A DNA stretch of 64,000 nt from Chroogloeocystis siderophila 5.2 s.c.1 (GTDB lineage: Bacteria > Cyanobacteriota > Cyanobacteriia > Cyanobacteriales > Chroococcidiopsidaceae), in the NCBI RefSeq assembly GCF_001904655.1, contig NZ_MRCC01000007.1, positions 218,822 to 282,821 on the forward strand, written 5' to 3'. The notes under the pieces are model-generated. The model made no database searches, was not told the origin of the DNA, and saw only the letters and a list, made by a program, of their open reading frames with translations. This document shows positions 1 through 8,586 of the stretch, one piece after another (position 1 is the stretch's first letter; each line of letters starts with the position of its first letter). The position numbers and the translations under genes were made by a program.

Positions 1-460
1 AGAGATCTGGCGTGCAACCGGCTAAAACAACGGTTTGATGGAGTTTTTCTAGATCGTCGAGCAACTTAACTTGTATCGATGAAGATGAATCATATTTTCC
101 TTCTCCATCAGCAGGAATCATTTCCATCCGAAAAGCATCATTGCCCAACAGTGGATAAGCTATCCAGCGTCCGCCAACTTGCGCTAAGCTCAAGCGTAGT
201 GTTTTGTTAGTAGGAGTATGCTGTGTGGGAACTGCCTCAATTTGAGGAGTGTCTTGTTCCAGCCAGAACAAATCTTCGACTTGACACCCTAATGCCTTTG
301 CTAAACGAAGTGCTCTGGTAGTTGACGGGGCATATTGTCCTGATTCCACACCATCAATGGTTTGTCGAGAAACTCCGGCAATAACAGCTAAGTCTTGCTG
401 GCTCATACCCAAGCGCAGCCGCACTTGCTTGAGGTTGTTGTAAAGATCGTGTTGCTTCAC
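1..460 (-). CDS. XRE-family HTH regulator with PBP-like ligand domain (3' end outside window)
   Basis: The frame opens at a GTG at 460 and runs off the left edge, so the C-terminus is missing. Residues about 5-65 form a Cro/C1-type helix-turn-helix (MSQQDLAVIAGVSRQTI, then a scaffold helix ending in LGCQVEDLFWLE). From about residue 90 the sequence (LRLSLAQVGGRWIAYPL ... VVLAGCTPDL) looks like the start of the periplasmic-binding-protein-like domain PF12727. In cyanobacteria and other bacteria this XRE-PBP architecture commonly sits beside molybdate or tungstate transport genes. Here it is transcribed in the same direction as modABC, with modA furthest upstream and the regulator last, about 250 bp beyond modC. 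Inference: a molybdate or molybdopterin-sensing repressor of the mod genes. The ligand is not proven. Confidence 0.75.
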   Translation of the reverse strand, partial: MKQHDLYNNLKQVRLRLGMSQQDLAVIAGVSRQTIDGVESGQYAPSTTRALRLAKALGCQVEDLFWLEQDTPQIEAVPTQHTPTNKTLRLSLAQVGGRWIAYPLLGNDAFRMEMIPADGEGKYDSSSSIQVKLLDDLEKLHQTVVLAGCTPDL

Positions 461-713
461 ACTGCTTAATCAAAGTTCTTAAGAACTGGCACAAAGCGGT
501 ATCTAACATCAGTGGTTTTAGCGTATGTTACCCAAACCTGCATACGTATCGTTTCTCGTGATTCTGACAACAGATTCACGCGCCAACCCGTAGGTTTAAA
601 CCTACGGCTATGGGTTTTTAATTACGCCCTGCGCAGCGGGGCGCAGCCCACTACAAATTACGAGTATTCCGAATTAGTATTACATTACCAGATTCCACAT
701 AGCCTGAAAGCTG
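461..713. repeat. Intergenic repeat with 20-bp perfect palindrome
   Basis: Positions 588-607 read CCGTAGGTTTAAACCTACGG, a perfect 20-bp palindrome, and are followed by a GC-rich imperfect inverted segment (tgcgcagcggggcgcagccc). Short sequences of this style are dispersed many times in cyanobacterial genomes. The open frame across it (512-724) has no recognisable protein features and is not annotated as a gene. Confidence 0.5.
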
Positions 714-1778
714 TCAATCGTTGAGTAAAAACAAACGACGTGAATCTAAACAAGCAAACCACGGTAAGGGGCGATTTTTCAGATATTCCCAATTGTCCTT
801 GAATATTTCTGCCTGGAAGTGATAGTCGTCTGTGTTGAGCGGTGGTTCTTGCAACTTTAGATATACAGTCATGCGATGCGGTGTTTCACTCGTCCAAACT
901 AACCAACAGAGAAACGTATTTTCCTGATATTGCTCTGGAAAGGTAATTTGATGGGCACGAATACCTACATGGGTATGCAGCAAAGAAACAGGTTCAGAGG
1001 ATTGCAGAGTACAGTTCCAATCTAGTGCTTGAATTTGTTGGGAGCCTATTGGTTGAATGCGGGAAATATTTTTACAGCCAGTGAGTCGTGCGACAGTTAA
1101 TGTGTTGGGCTGTTCAAAAACGTTTTGTTTGTTTCCATCTGCAACAATCTTGCCAGCAGAGAGAACAATCAATTTTTGGCAAATTCGGTAAGCTTCCTCT
1201 AAATTATGACTGACAAATAAAGTTAATCCTTGATAGCTAGATAAGGTTTTAATAAGTTGCTTTTCTAGTTCGCTACGTAAATGAGTATCGAGCGCAGAAA
1301 ATGGCTCATCTAATAGCAAAATCTCTGGACTAGTCGCTAACGCTCTAGCTAGCGCCACTCTTTGTTGTTGTCCGCCGGATAGTTGATGAGGATAACAATG
1401 CTCAAACCTTGCTAGTTTAACTTGTTCTAGTTGAGTGGCAACGCGTCTTGCTTGCACACTCTTCGGTAAGCCTTTCAAACCGTAGGCAATATTTTGCGCA
1501 ACAGTAAGATGAGGAAAAAGAGCATAATTTTGGAAAAGAAAACCGACGTTGCGATCGCGACTAGGCAAACTAATTCCCTTGCAAGAGTCATATAGAATTC
1601 GGTCGTTTAGCACGATGACTCCACTATCAGGTGTTTCAATTCCGGCAATACAGCGCAAAGTCATACTTTTGCCTGAACCTGAACTCCCCAAAATTCCTAA
1701 CGCTTCTTGCTCAACTTTAAAAGCGACTTCTAGAGAATAGCTGGGAAGTTGCTTTTGAATATCGACGATGAGTTGCAT
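714..1778 (-). CDS. modC: Molybdate ABC transporter ATP-binding protein
   Basis: A 354-residue ABC ATPase that powers molybdate import with ModB and ModA at the cytoplasmic membrane. Walker A is GSSGSGKSM near residue 32, the ABC signature LSGGQQQRVALARALA is near 132, and Walker B LLLDEPFSALD follows directly. The H-loop is in LFVSHNLEEA. The last ~110 residues form the poorly conserved C-terminal regulatory (TOBE/MOP-like) part seen in ModC. The start overlaps the end of modB by about 60 bp in another frame, so translation is probably coupled. Many cyanobacteria carry a fused modBC; here the two are separate. Specificity for molybdate rather than tungstate or sulfate is assigned from the linked ModA and ModB. 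Confidence 0.9.
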   Translation of the reverse strand: MQLIVDIQKQLPSYSLEVAFKVEQEALGILGSSGSGKSMTLRCIAGIETPDSGVIVLNDRILYDSCKGISLPSRDRNVGFLFQNYALFPHLTVAQNIAYGLKGLPKSVQARRVATQLEQVKLARFEHCYPHQLSGGQQQRVALARALATSPEILLLDEPFSALDTHLRSELEKQLIKTLSSYQGLTLFVSHNLEEAYRICQKLIVLSAGKIVADGNKQNVFEQPNTLTVARLTGCKNISRIQPIGSQQIQALDWNCTLQSSEPVSLLHTHVGIRAHQITFPEQYQENTFLCWLVWTSETPHRMTVYLKLQEPPLNTDDYHFQAEIFKDNWEYLKNRPLPWFACLDSRRLFLLND

Positions 1779-2466
1779 TGAATCTTTCTTTTTGCAGTTT
1801 CTTGTGCTGTTGTCGTTGACTCTGGGGTTGTTGTGATTCTAGATATCGCACCCACCACAGCACAGCAAAGGCGATCGCTGTGGTGATCAAAACCATGAGG
1901 TTTGCTAATTCATAGCGTTGCATTTGTACTGCATCGTAGATAGCTAAAGGTAATGTTTGCGTTCTTCCAGGGATACTACCTGCAACCATTAAGGTGGCTC
2001 CGAATTCTCCAAGACCCCTTGCCACACTCAACCCAAAACCAGCTAAAATACCTCGGTATGCAACGGGAATTGTCACCCGCCAAAGGACTTCTAGTTCTGT
2101 TGAACCAAGGGTACGCGCTGCGGCTTCTAATTCAGGATCGACATTGGCGATCGCGGCTCTGGTTGATTCAACCATTAAAGGAAATGCGACAACAGCAGAG
2201 GCGATTACTCCAGCTTGCCAAGTAAATAATAAATCAATGCCAAACCACTCTTTGATTGGGCTACCTCTTCCCAATACCAGCAACAAGAAATAACCTACAA
2301 CACTAGGTGGCAACACTAATGGCAAATTTAGCAGTGTGGAAACAAAAATCTGCCCTGGAAACTGTTTTCTGGCAAGCCAAATTCCTATGCTTAAACCAAA
2401 TATTAGAATTAGAATACTAGCAACGATTGTGACTTGTAAAGACAGCATAAACGGCTGCCAGATCAT
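1717..2466 (-). CDS. modB: Molybdate ABC transporter permease
   Basis: A 249-residue integral membrane protein with about five or six hydrophobic segments. The conserved cytoplasmic EAA-type loop is around residues 140-165, with GEFGATLMVAGSIPG and RTQTLPLAIYDAVQ, which is characteristic of ModB. It forms the translocation pore for molybdate. It overlaps modA by 4 bp (ATGA) and modC by about 60 bp, so the three genes form a tight operon transcribed A-B-C. The C-terminal ~35 residues are basic and Gln-rich (SQQPQSQRQQHKKLQ) and extend past the usual end of the family, exactly where modC overlaps; this tail is probably of little functional weight. Confidence 0.9.
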   Translation of the reverse strand: MIWQPFMLSLQVTIVASILILIFGLSIGIWLARKQFPGQIFVSTLLNLPLVLPPSVVGYFLLLVLGRGSPIKEWFGIDLLFTWQAGVIASAVVAFPLMVESTRAAIANVDPELEAAARTLGSTELEVLWRVTIPVAYRGILAGFGLSVARGLGEFGATLMVAGSIPGRTQTLPLAIYDAVQMQRYELANLMVLITTAIAFAVLWWVRYLESQQPQSQRQQHKKLQKERFNATHRRYSKATSQLFSRSRF

Positions 2467-3278
2467 AATACTGGTTCCTCCCCTGGTAAAATGAAGCCAT
2501 ATTTGCGCATCAAAGGTCTTCCCTGTGCGCCATTGATAAAAGCGGCAAATTGCTTAGCTACCTCTGGATGACGGGCACTTTTAGGAACTGCGAGCATTTG
2601 TTCGAGAGGTTGATGTAAAACAGCAGGAATTAAAATCCACTTGCCTGGTTTATTGACACTGATAGAAAGCGCAGCGATCGCCACATCTGCATTTCCTGTT
2701 TCTGCGTATTGCTGTGTTTGTCGGATGTTTTCGCCAAAGACAAGTTTCGGTTGCAGTTCTTCCCAAATACCTGCCGATTGCAAAGCTTCCCGCGCAGCGA
2801 CGCCATAGGGTGCGTGATTGGGATTGGCGATCGCCACTCGCTGAATCTGCGGTTGAGTTAAGTCTTTAATGTTTTGAATATTGAGGGAGCTATTTTTTCG
2901 CTGCCAGATTGTAATGCGCCCTACCCCATACAATGCCTTTGTTTCTGAACTTATTAACCCTTTTTGGTCTAAATCTTCGATAAATTGCTTATTAGCTGCG
3001 GCAAACAAATCCACAGGTGCTCCTCGCTCAATCTGCTGGGCAAGTTGTCCTGTCGATCCCATGTTAAACGTTACTTGATTTCCGGTTTCTTGTTCCCACA
3101 GCTTACCAATCTCTGGAAAGACGTAGTTTAAATCTGCGGCTGCGGAAACAGTCAAGGTAATTGTCTCAGCCAAAGGTGAGGGAGAAGTCACTAACGTAGG
3201 CGTACTTACAGTAGAAACTCCACACGCGGCTAAACAACCGATGAGAGCGAGAACTAGAAACCACAAGCACTTTTTCAT
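2463..3278 (-). CDS. modA: Molybdate-binding lipoprotein
   Basis: A 271-residue substrate-binding protein of the molybdate ABC importer. It has an N-terminal lipoprotein signal (MKKCLWFLVLALIGCLAACG; the lipobox is LAAC), so the mature protein is anchored on the outer face of the cytoplasmic membrane. The family body begins ITLTVSAAADLNYVFPEIG and continues FNMGSTGQLAQQIERGAPVDLFAAA, which carries the oxyanion-binding residues of ModA. It is the first gene of modABC. The region upstream (3279-3591) must hold the promoter, but no ModE-type palindrome was recognised. Confidence 0.92.
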   Translation of the reverse strand: MKKCLWFLVLALIGCLAACGVSTVSTPTLVTSPSPLAETITLTVSAAADLNYVFPEIGKLWEQETGNQVTFNMGSTGQLAQQIERGAPVDLFAAANKQFIEDLDQKGLISSETKALYGVGRITIWQRKNSSLNIQNIKDLTQPQIQRVAIANPNHAPYGVAAREALQSAGIWEELQPKLVFGENIRQTQQYAETGNADVAIAALSISVNKPGKWILIPAVLHQPLEQMLAVPKSARHPEVAKQFAAFINGAQGRPLMRKYGFILPGEEPVL

Positions 3279-3591
3279 GGTTTGCTGACAATGTCTCTAT
3301 CACTGAAAAACAGGGCAAGTATTATCTATATGCTGCCAATATACTTGCATAACTTTTGTAGCCTACTTAGCCAAGCCTCAGTTGTTCACAAGACTTGTAG
3401 TGAAGAGTTGAACAATCAATAAACCCTAATACCAATTCTTCCAAATACAACTACATCTGACTTCATCAATTACAAACTACGAATTACAAATAGTTGTTGC
3501 TGCATCCAATCTAACGCTATTGCATTTCATCAATTACGAATTAGTATATGTTACGTTGATTTTCACCAACTTACTAATATGGAGACTTTGA
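3279..3591. other. Intergenic region, divergent promoters of modA and the TSUP gene
   Basis: 313 bp without a gene. It contains AT-rich near-repeats of the type 'attacaaactacgaattacaaa' and 'caattacgaattagta' (about 3470-3545), a common junk-like intergenic motif that also appears near 650. The modA promoter (left) and the promoter of the gene at 3592 (right, with GGAG before the ATG) must lie here. No clear operator was seen. Confidence 0.4.
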
Positions 3592-4383
3592 ATGAGAAAT
3601 TTTTGGGCATTTATTTGGGGTACTGTAGTAGGAGTACTTGGTGGATTAATCGGGTTAGGAGGTGCAGAGTTTCGCCTACCCATCCTTGTTAGTTTTTTTA
3701 ACTACCGTACTCTCCAAGCGATCATCATTAATCTAATCGTGAGCCTGGTTGCAGTAACATTTTCATTTATTTTTCGTAGTCGTGTTGTTGGTCTTGAAAA
3801 TGTGACTGCCAACTGGGCAATAATCATTAATATTCTGGCAGGCTCTTTAATTGGTTCATATGTTGGAGTTTATTATGCAACCAAGGTCAATGAAAAAGCT
3901 TTGAATCGAGTTGTTGTCGGTTTTTTAGTGTTTCTAAGTATCGTATTAATTGGACACGATATCATTTTTAGTATTGGAGATTTACCACTATCATATTTGT
4001 TCAAAATTATGTTGGGATTTCTAGCAGGAATTATCATTGGCATCTTCAGCAGTATGCTAGGTGTAGCAGGGGGAGAGTTAATTATTCCAACTATTATTTT
4101 AGTGTTTGCTGTTGATATTAAATTAGCAGGAAGTTTAAGTTTGGCAATCAGCATTCCTACAATTTTGATGGGTTTATTTAAGTATAGAAGTCAGCAACGG
4201 CTAAATGGAATTGAGTCAGAGCAAAAATTTATTAGTTTTATGGCAGTTGGTTCAATTTTAGGTGCATTTATTGGCAGCATTTTATTGAGGTACGTATCAG
4301 CTTCATTGCTATACCTCATTCTGGGCACGATTTTATTGATATCAGCATTAAAGTTAGCAAAGCATAAGCCAAGAACTGTGTAG
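3592..4383 (+). CDS. TSUP-family (TauE/SafE) anion exporter
   Basis: A 263-residue polytopic membrane protein with about eight hydrophobic segments. It has the two inverted TSUP signature regions: GGLIGLGGAEFRLP near residue 20 and GIFSSMLGVAGGELIIP near residue 150. The family moves sulfite, sulfoacetate or other small organosulfur anions across the cytoplasmic membrane. The ATG is preceded by ATGGAGAC. It is transcribed divergently from modA and is markedly AT-rich compared with the central block. The substrate cannot be deduced; the neighbouring oxyanion importer is only suggestive. Confidence 0.82.
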   Translation: MRNFWAFIWGTVVGVLGGLIGLGGAEFRLPILVSFFNYRTLQAIIINLIVSLVAVTFSFIFRSRVVGLENVTANWAIIINILAGSLIGSYVGVYYATKVNEKALNRVVVGFLVFLSIVLIGHDIIFSIGDLPLSYLFKIMLGFLAGIIIGIFSSMLGVAGGELIIPTIILVFAVDIKLAGSLSLAISIPTILMGLFKYRSQQRLNGIESEQKFISFMAVGSILGAFIGSILLRYVSASLLYLILGTILLISALKLAKHKPRTV

Positions 4384-4468
4384 TAAAATTCTTATTGCCA
4401 CGAGTATTGCCTAAGCCAATTCAATCGATATCAAAGTCAGTTTATTTAACAAGTTTGTACTATTTTAC

Positions 4469-5410
4469 CTAAGTTGTCATTGACATAACTGGCTCTTTTT
4501 TTACTGGTGCAACTCCAGCTAAATCTAAAATTTGGGGAATTAAGTCTTCGCGCTTGACTGCCATCATATGGACACCTTGACATAAGTCGCGAGCAATTTT
4601 TACTTGTTCTGCTGCAATTTTGACTCCTTCTTGGAGAGGATCTTGCGCTTGTTCTAAACGGTCGATAATATGTTGGGGAATGTTTACACCAGGAACACAA
4701 CGATTAATAAATTGCGCATTTTTAGCAGACTTTAATAAAAAGATCCCTGCCATGATTGGTTTACCACAACCATTGGCTATTTGATCCATAAACTTTTCTA
4801 GGCGATCAAAATCTGTAATGAGTTGACTTTGGAAAAACTGTGCTCCAGCTTCAAGTTTACGCTCAAATCGACTTTGTAACCCTGACCAGCTTGCGAGTTG
4901 TGGATCGACTGCTGCACCAGGAAATAAATCTGTTGCACCATCAGTGAGAGGTTGGTCGCAACAGTCTATCCCAGAATTCATTTTATGAATTAATTTGAGG
5001 AGTCGAATAGATTCGAGGTCAAAGACACTTTTAGCATCAACATGATCGCCTGCTTTTACAGGGTCGCCCGTGAGCGCTAAAATATTGCGGATGCCCAGAG
5101 CATAAGCACCCATAAGATCTGCTTGCAGTCCAATACGGTTGCGATCGCGACAAGCAACTTGACAAATTGGCTCAATCCCGTGTTGCAACAATATCACTGA
5201 AGCAGCGAGCGAAGACATCCGCAAAACTGCCCTGCTACCATCAGTAATATTCACTGCATGAACGCGACTTTTGAGTTGTTGTGCCATTTGCACCATCTGC
5301 GCGGGATTGCTACCTTTAGGAGGTGCAACTTCAGCTGTAACTAGAAAGTCACCCCGAATGATGGCTGTGCGTAATGAGTTTAAAGAAGTTCCGTTTAAAT
5401 TATTTAGCAT
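4469..5410 (-). CDS. metF: Methylenetetrahydrofolate reductase family protein
   Basis: A 313-residue TIM-barrel flavoprotein of the MTHFR family, which reduces 5,10-methylene-THF to 5-methyl-THF for methionine synthesis. Family landmarks are FLVTAEVAPPKGSNP near the start, VHAVNITDGSRAVLRMSS, CQVACRDRNRIGLQADLMGA, and the FAD-binding strand NILALTGDPVKAGDH. Near the end LCQGVHMMAVKREDLIPQIL matches the conserved GVHLMA segment. It stands alone on the minus strand, upstream of nothing co-directional except trpS (37 bp apart). Cyanobacterial members are often annotated only as 'methylenetetrahydrofolate reductase family', and some short members may be partner subunits. Confidence 0.82.
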   Translation of the reverse strand: MLNNLNGTSLNSLRTAIIRGDFLVTAEVAPPKGSNPAQMVQMAQQLKSRVHAVNITDGSRAVLRMSSLAASVILLQHGIEPICQVACRDRNRIGLQADLMGAYALGIRNILALTGDPVKAGDHVDAKSVFDLESIRLLKLIHKMNSGIDCCDQPLTDGATDLFPGAAVDPQLASWSGLQSRFERKLEAGAQFFQSQLITDFDRLEKFMDQIANGCGKPIMAGIFLLKSAKNAQFINRCVPGVNIPQHIIDRLEQAQDPLQEGVKIAAEQVKIARDLCQGVHMMAVKREDLIPQILDLAGVAPVKKEPVMSMTT

Positions 5411-5447
5411 TAGAGCGTGTAAATTAAATTTTATAGTTTTCTTGCAC

Positions 5448-6455
5448 TTACACTGGCATAGAATAGCCCAAAGAAGATTTCACTTTGTTCAGGGTTGAGA
5501 TCGCGATCGCTTCGGCTTTTTCTCGTCCTGAACGTAATACTGACTCTAAATAGCCTTTGTCGTTCATGATTTCTTGATATTTGTCTTGAATGGGCTTGAG
5601 GTGGGCGATCGCTGTTTCTGCGAGTAGCGGCTTAAATTGTCCCCAGCCCATATCTTGACACTCCGCAGCAACTTCAGCTTTAGACTTACCCGAAAGCAGC
5701 ATATAAAGTGTTAACAAATTATGACATTCTGGGCGTTCTGGGTCATCAAACCTTAAACCCTTGATCGGATCAGTTTTACAGCGCTTAATCTTTTGTTGAA
5801 TTTGTTCTGGAGTATCAAGCAAGTTAATCCGACTAGCATCTGACGGATCGGATTTAGACATTTTGCGCGTACCATCTGTCAAACTCATCACCCGCGCACC
5901 TTCTTTGCGAATGAGTGGATCTGGTAACTTAAGTACTGGATTTTCTCTGGCAAACTGGTAGTTGAACCGCGCTGCGATATCGCGAGTTAGTTCTAAGTGT
6001 TGTTTTTGATCTTCACCCACAGGGACTTTATCTGCTTGATACAGCAAAATATCTGCTGCCATTAATACGGGATAATCAAGTAAGCCTGTATTGACGTTTT
6101 CGCCTTGTTTAATTGCCTTTTCCTTAAACTGGATCATATCTTGCAGCCAGTTCAAAGGAGTAATGCAATTGAGTAGCCATGTCAACTCACTATGGGCGCA
6201 AATGTGGGATTGAACAAAGATGTTTGCATATTCTAAGTCAATGCCACAGGCAAGATACAACGCAGCGATCGTATATGTATCTGCTGCTAAGGTTGCTGGG
6301 TTATGCGGTACTGTAATAGCGTGTAGATCTACTACACAAAAGAAATTCTCGTATTCGCTTTGTGCTTCTACCCAATTGCGAATTGCACCGAGATAATTCC
6401 CTAAGTGTAAATTACCAGTTGGTTGAACTCCAGATAGAACGCGCTGCTTAGCCAT
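5448..6455 (-). CDS. trpS: Tryptophanyl-tRNA synthetase
   Basis: A class I aminoacyl-tRNA synthetase that charges tRNA-Trp. The frame is open from 6491, but the ATG at 6455 (MAKQRVLSGVQPTGNLHLGN) is the family-typical N-terminus; the 12 residues before it are not conserved. The HIGH-equivalent is GNLHLGNYLG, and the KMSKS loop is intact (KMSKSDPSD, near residue 205). VGEDQKQHLELTRDIAARFN is the standard Trp-binding region. The length of about 335 residues is normal. Confidence 0.96.
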   Translation of the reverse strand: MAKQRVLSGVQPTGNLHLGNYLGAIRNWVEAQSEYENFFCVVDLHAITVPHNPATLAADTYTIAALYLACGIDLEYANIFVQSHICAHSELTWLLNCITPLNWLQDMIQFKEKAIKQGENVNTGLLDYPVLMAADILLYQADKVPVGEDQKQHLELTRDIAARFNYQFARENPVLKLPDPLIRKEGARVMSLTDGTRKMSKSDPSDASRINLLDTPEQIQQKIKRCKTDPIKGLRFDDPERPECHNLLTLYMLLSGKSKAEVAAECQDMGWGQFKPLLAETAIAHLKPIQDKYQEIMNDKGYLESVLRSGREKAEAIAISTLNKVKSSLGYSMPV

Positions 6456-6531
6456 TGATTTTAGTTGATTGTTTACGCAATAACTGCCCAAAAATTATAG
6501 TAAGTAACTTTTTAATTACTAGTTTCCAATT

Positions 6532-6831
6532 ATGACTCAATCTTCCCCAAATCCGACGACTCTGCTGCGCCAGTGCCTCAAGTTAGCGCAAGAAGTTTCT
6601 ACCCATCCCCAAGCAAATGAAGAATTTTCCCAGTTGCGTGAGGGAATAGCGGCGACAAACCCACAAGCAGCAGAATTGATGGATATACTCTGGCAAGAAG
6701 TCATTGCTGCACGACGTTCTGCAGAGTTTTGGCACGAAATGAGCAACGTAGAAAAAGATTTAAGCAACCGAATGATGGAAAATATGGCACAATTACGCCA
6801 AAATTACTTACGTCTTATGCAGGAGATGTAA
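6532..6831 (+). CDS. Small conserved cyanobacterial protein of unknown function
   Basis: A 99-residue, soluble, largely alpha-helical protein (LLRQCLKLAQEVSTHPQ ... VEKDLSNRMMENMAQLRQNY) with no signal peptide or membrane segment. It looks like a small hypothetical protein commonly found beside housekeeping genes in cyanobacteria; no function is known to me. It is transcribed divergently from trpS with only about 75 bp between starts, so the two may share a promoter region. Codon use and composition resemble the neighbours. Confidence 0.7.
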   Translation: MTQSSPNPTTLLRQCLKLAQEVSTHPQANEEFSQLREGIAATNPQAAELMDILWQEVIAARRSAEFWHEMSNVEKDLSNRMMENMAQLRQNYLRLMQEM

Positions 6832-7038
6832 AGGAGATCAGAGGCGCGCTTCGCGCAGACCTAAGGTTCAGAGGTCAGAAACGGTTTTATTAATTACTAG
6901 TTACTAACCACTCGCCAGATTTCATGAATAAATTTTTATAAATATTGATATTGGTGAATTTTTAGGAATTTTTGACATCTACAGCAGTAGCTTTGAGGTT
7001 ATTACTCTCTTAAGCGGGAATATATCACTTCACTCATT

Positions 7039-8133
7039 CCTTTTGCATGGTACAACTTGCTAGATTTAGACGCTTACTTGGCAATTACAGTCCAGTTTTC
7101 GCGGGGTTGTCTTTTCCAGTGCGAATATTTGCGACGTTATTAACTTGTATGGACGCAAGCCCCGCACAACAAGCCCAGAGCAAATGTTGCAAGAATTTCA
7201 AGTTCTTTACGACTTAGGTTAACGACGGTATGTATTTGTTGATGATGATATTTTATTGGTAATAAGCGGAATGCCAAAGTCTTTTTAAAGGCATTAATTC
7301 CCTCGATGGAAGCGCACCATTATCCCTTTATTTTATTAACCGAAGCTTCGTTAATTTAGCTGAAGAAGATGAATTAATTGAACTCATGGTACAAACAGGT
7401 TTTACAATTGTGTTTATGGGAATTGAAACTTCCGATACAGATAGTTTAGTTGGTATTCATAAATTACAAAATACACGCCAAGATTTGATAGAATCGTGCC
7501 ATAAAATTACCCGCGCTGGACTACAAATTATGTCTGGTTTTATTGTGGGATTTGATAACGAACGACCTGGTGCAGGAAAGCGAATTCAAGCATTTATTGA
7601 AGAGACAGGAATTCCTCAGTGTCTATTTAGTCTATTACAAGCATTGCAAAATACAGCAATGGGGCATCGTCTGCAAAAAGAAGGGCGATTAAGTGATTGG
7701 GTTAGGGCCAGTTCACCAAGGTGCAATTATGAATTTTGTGCCAACTCGTCCAGTAGAAGAACTGACAGAAGAGTATATCGATGCATTCTGCCATATTTAT
7801 GAACCAATGCCCTACTTAAAACGCACGTTTCATCACTTCCGCATGATGAATGGTTGGCGGGGTAAGACCAATCGTCCTATCACAATAACTGAGTTACGAT
7901 TGTTTGCAGCACTTTGTTGGCGACAAGGATTATTACATTCGACGCGATTTCGTTTTTGGTGGCAATTAGGTGCGATCGCACTCACAAAACCTCGTCTATT
8001 ATATGATTACTTCGTTGCCTTATGTGCTGGCGAACACTTCTTCCACTATCGCTATCAAGTGCGAGAGCAATTACAAACACAACTTAGTACAATTAAACAA
8101 GCAAAGCGGCAAGAACTCGTATCTGTTAGTTAA
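7039..8133 (+). pseudogene. Degraded B12-binding-type radical SAM protein (DUF4070)
   Basis: Three reading frames joined in order give a radical-SAM enzyme with the C-terminal DUF4070 domain. It runs from ITVQFSRGC around 7090, through VYDLG and DDDILL, to MVQTGFTIVFMGIETSDTDS at 7386, and then to a second frame from about 7693 with MNFVPTRPVEELTEEYIDAF. The 4Fe-4S motif CxxxCxxC near 7110-7135 carries a one-base insertion exactly inside it (tgcgaatatttgcgac where tgcgaattttgcgac would be expected). A TGG-like codon is TAA near 7219, and another frameshift lies near 7690-7730. The N-terminal cobalamin-binding domain is absent. Relatives include the HpnP hopanoid methylase group, but the substrate of this copy is unknown. 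Non-functional. Confidence 0.8.
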
Positions 8134-8168
8134 TTGCTAATTGCTAAAAGGGCTAATGAGGTATTTTA

Positions 8169-8471
8169 CTACGCGCGATCGCCGTTCTCTCGTTGCAAAA
8201 GTCGGTCTAGTTTATTCTCAATAGTGTTTAGCTTTCGCAATGTAGGTCGATCTTCATCTAGAGATGCCAAAAGGTTAGCAATACCAATTGTTGCTTGCCG
8301 CAATTCCTCCCTTTCAGTGCGAGCATTTTCTATATTTTGTTCTACTGTTAACTTAAAGGTGACGAGATCGTCAGTCAAAGCTTGAATAGCTAAAGCATTA
8401 GAGCGAGTAAGTTGGGCTGTTTCTGCAAGCAGTGCTTCTATTTGATCGAGACGATTATTACTGTTAGTCAT
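8169..8471 (-). CDS. Small coiled-coil protein of unknown function
   Basis: A 100-residue protein that is almost entirely heptad-like helix (RLDQIEALLAETAQLTRSN, then LTVEQNIENARTEREELRQ and LRKLNTIENKLDRLLQREN). It has no signal peptide. Short coiled-coil proteins of this type are frequent in cyanobacteria, often beside restriction or phage-derived genes, and have no established role. It ends only ~35 bp from the radical-SAM pseudogene, which is convergent to it. Confidence 0.6.
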   Translation of the reverse strand: MTNSNNRLDQIEALLAETAQLTRSNALAIQALTDDLVTFKLTVEQNIENARTEREELRQATIGIANLLASLDEDRPTLRKLNTIENKLDRLLQRENGDRA

Positions 8472-8586
8472 ATGTAGTTGTATAAAACTGCCAGTCGTGG
8501 AAATAGGGAACAGGACAAGAATGATTTAATTAATTTTGTCTAAGGACTTAATATACTAATCTTAACTATGACTGCCAAGGCAAACA

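Noticed and set aside
512..724. 70-residue plus-strand frame
   Set aside because: Runs across the palindromic repeat and overlaps the end of modC; no protein-like pattern or ribosome-binding site.
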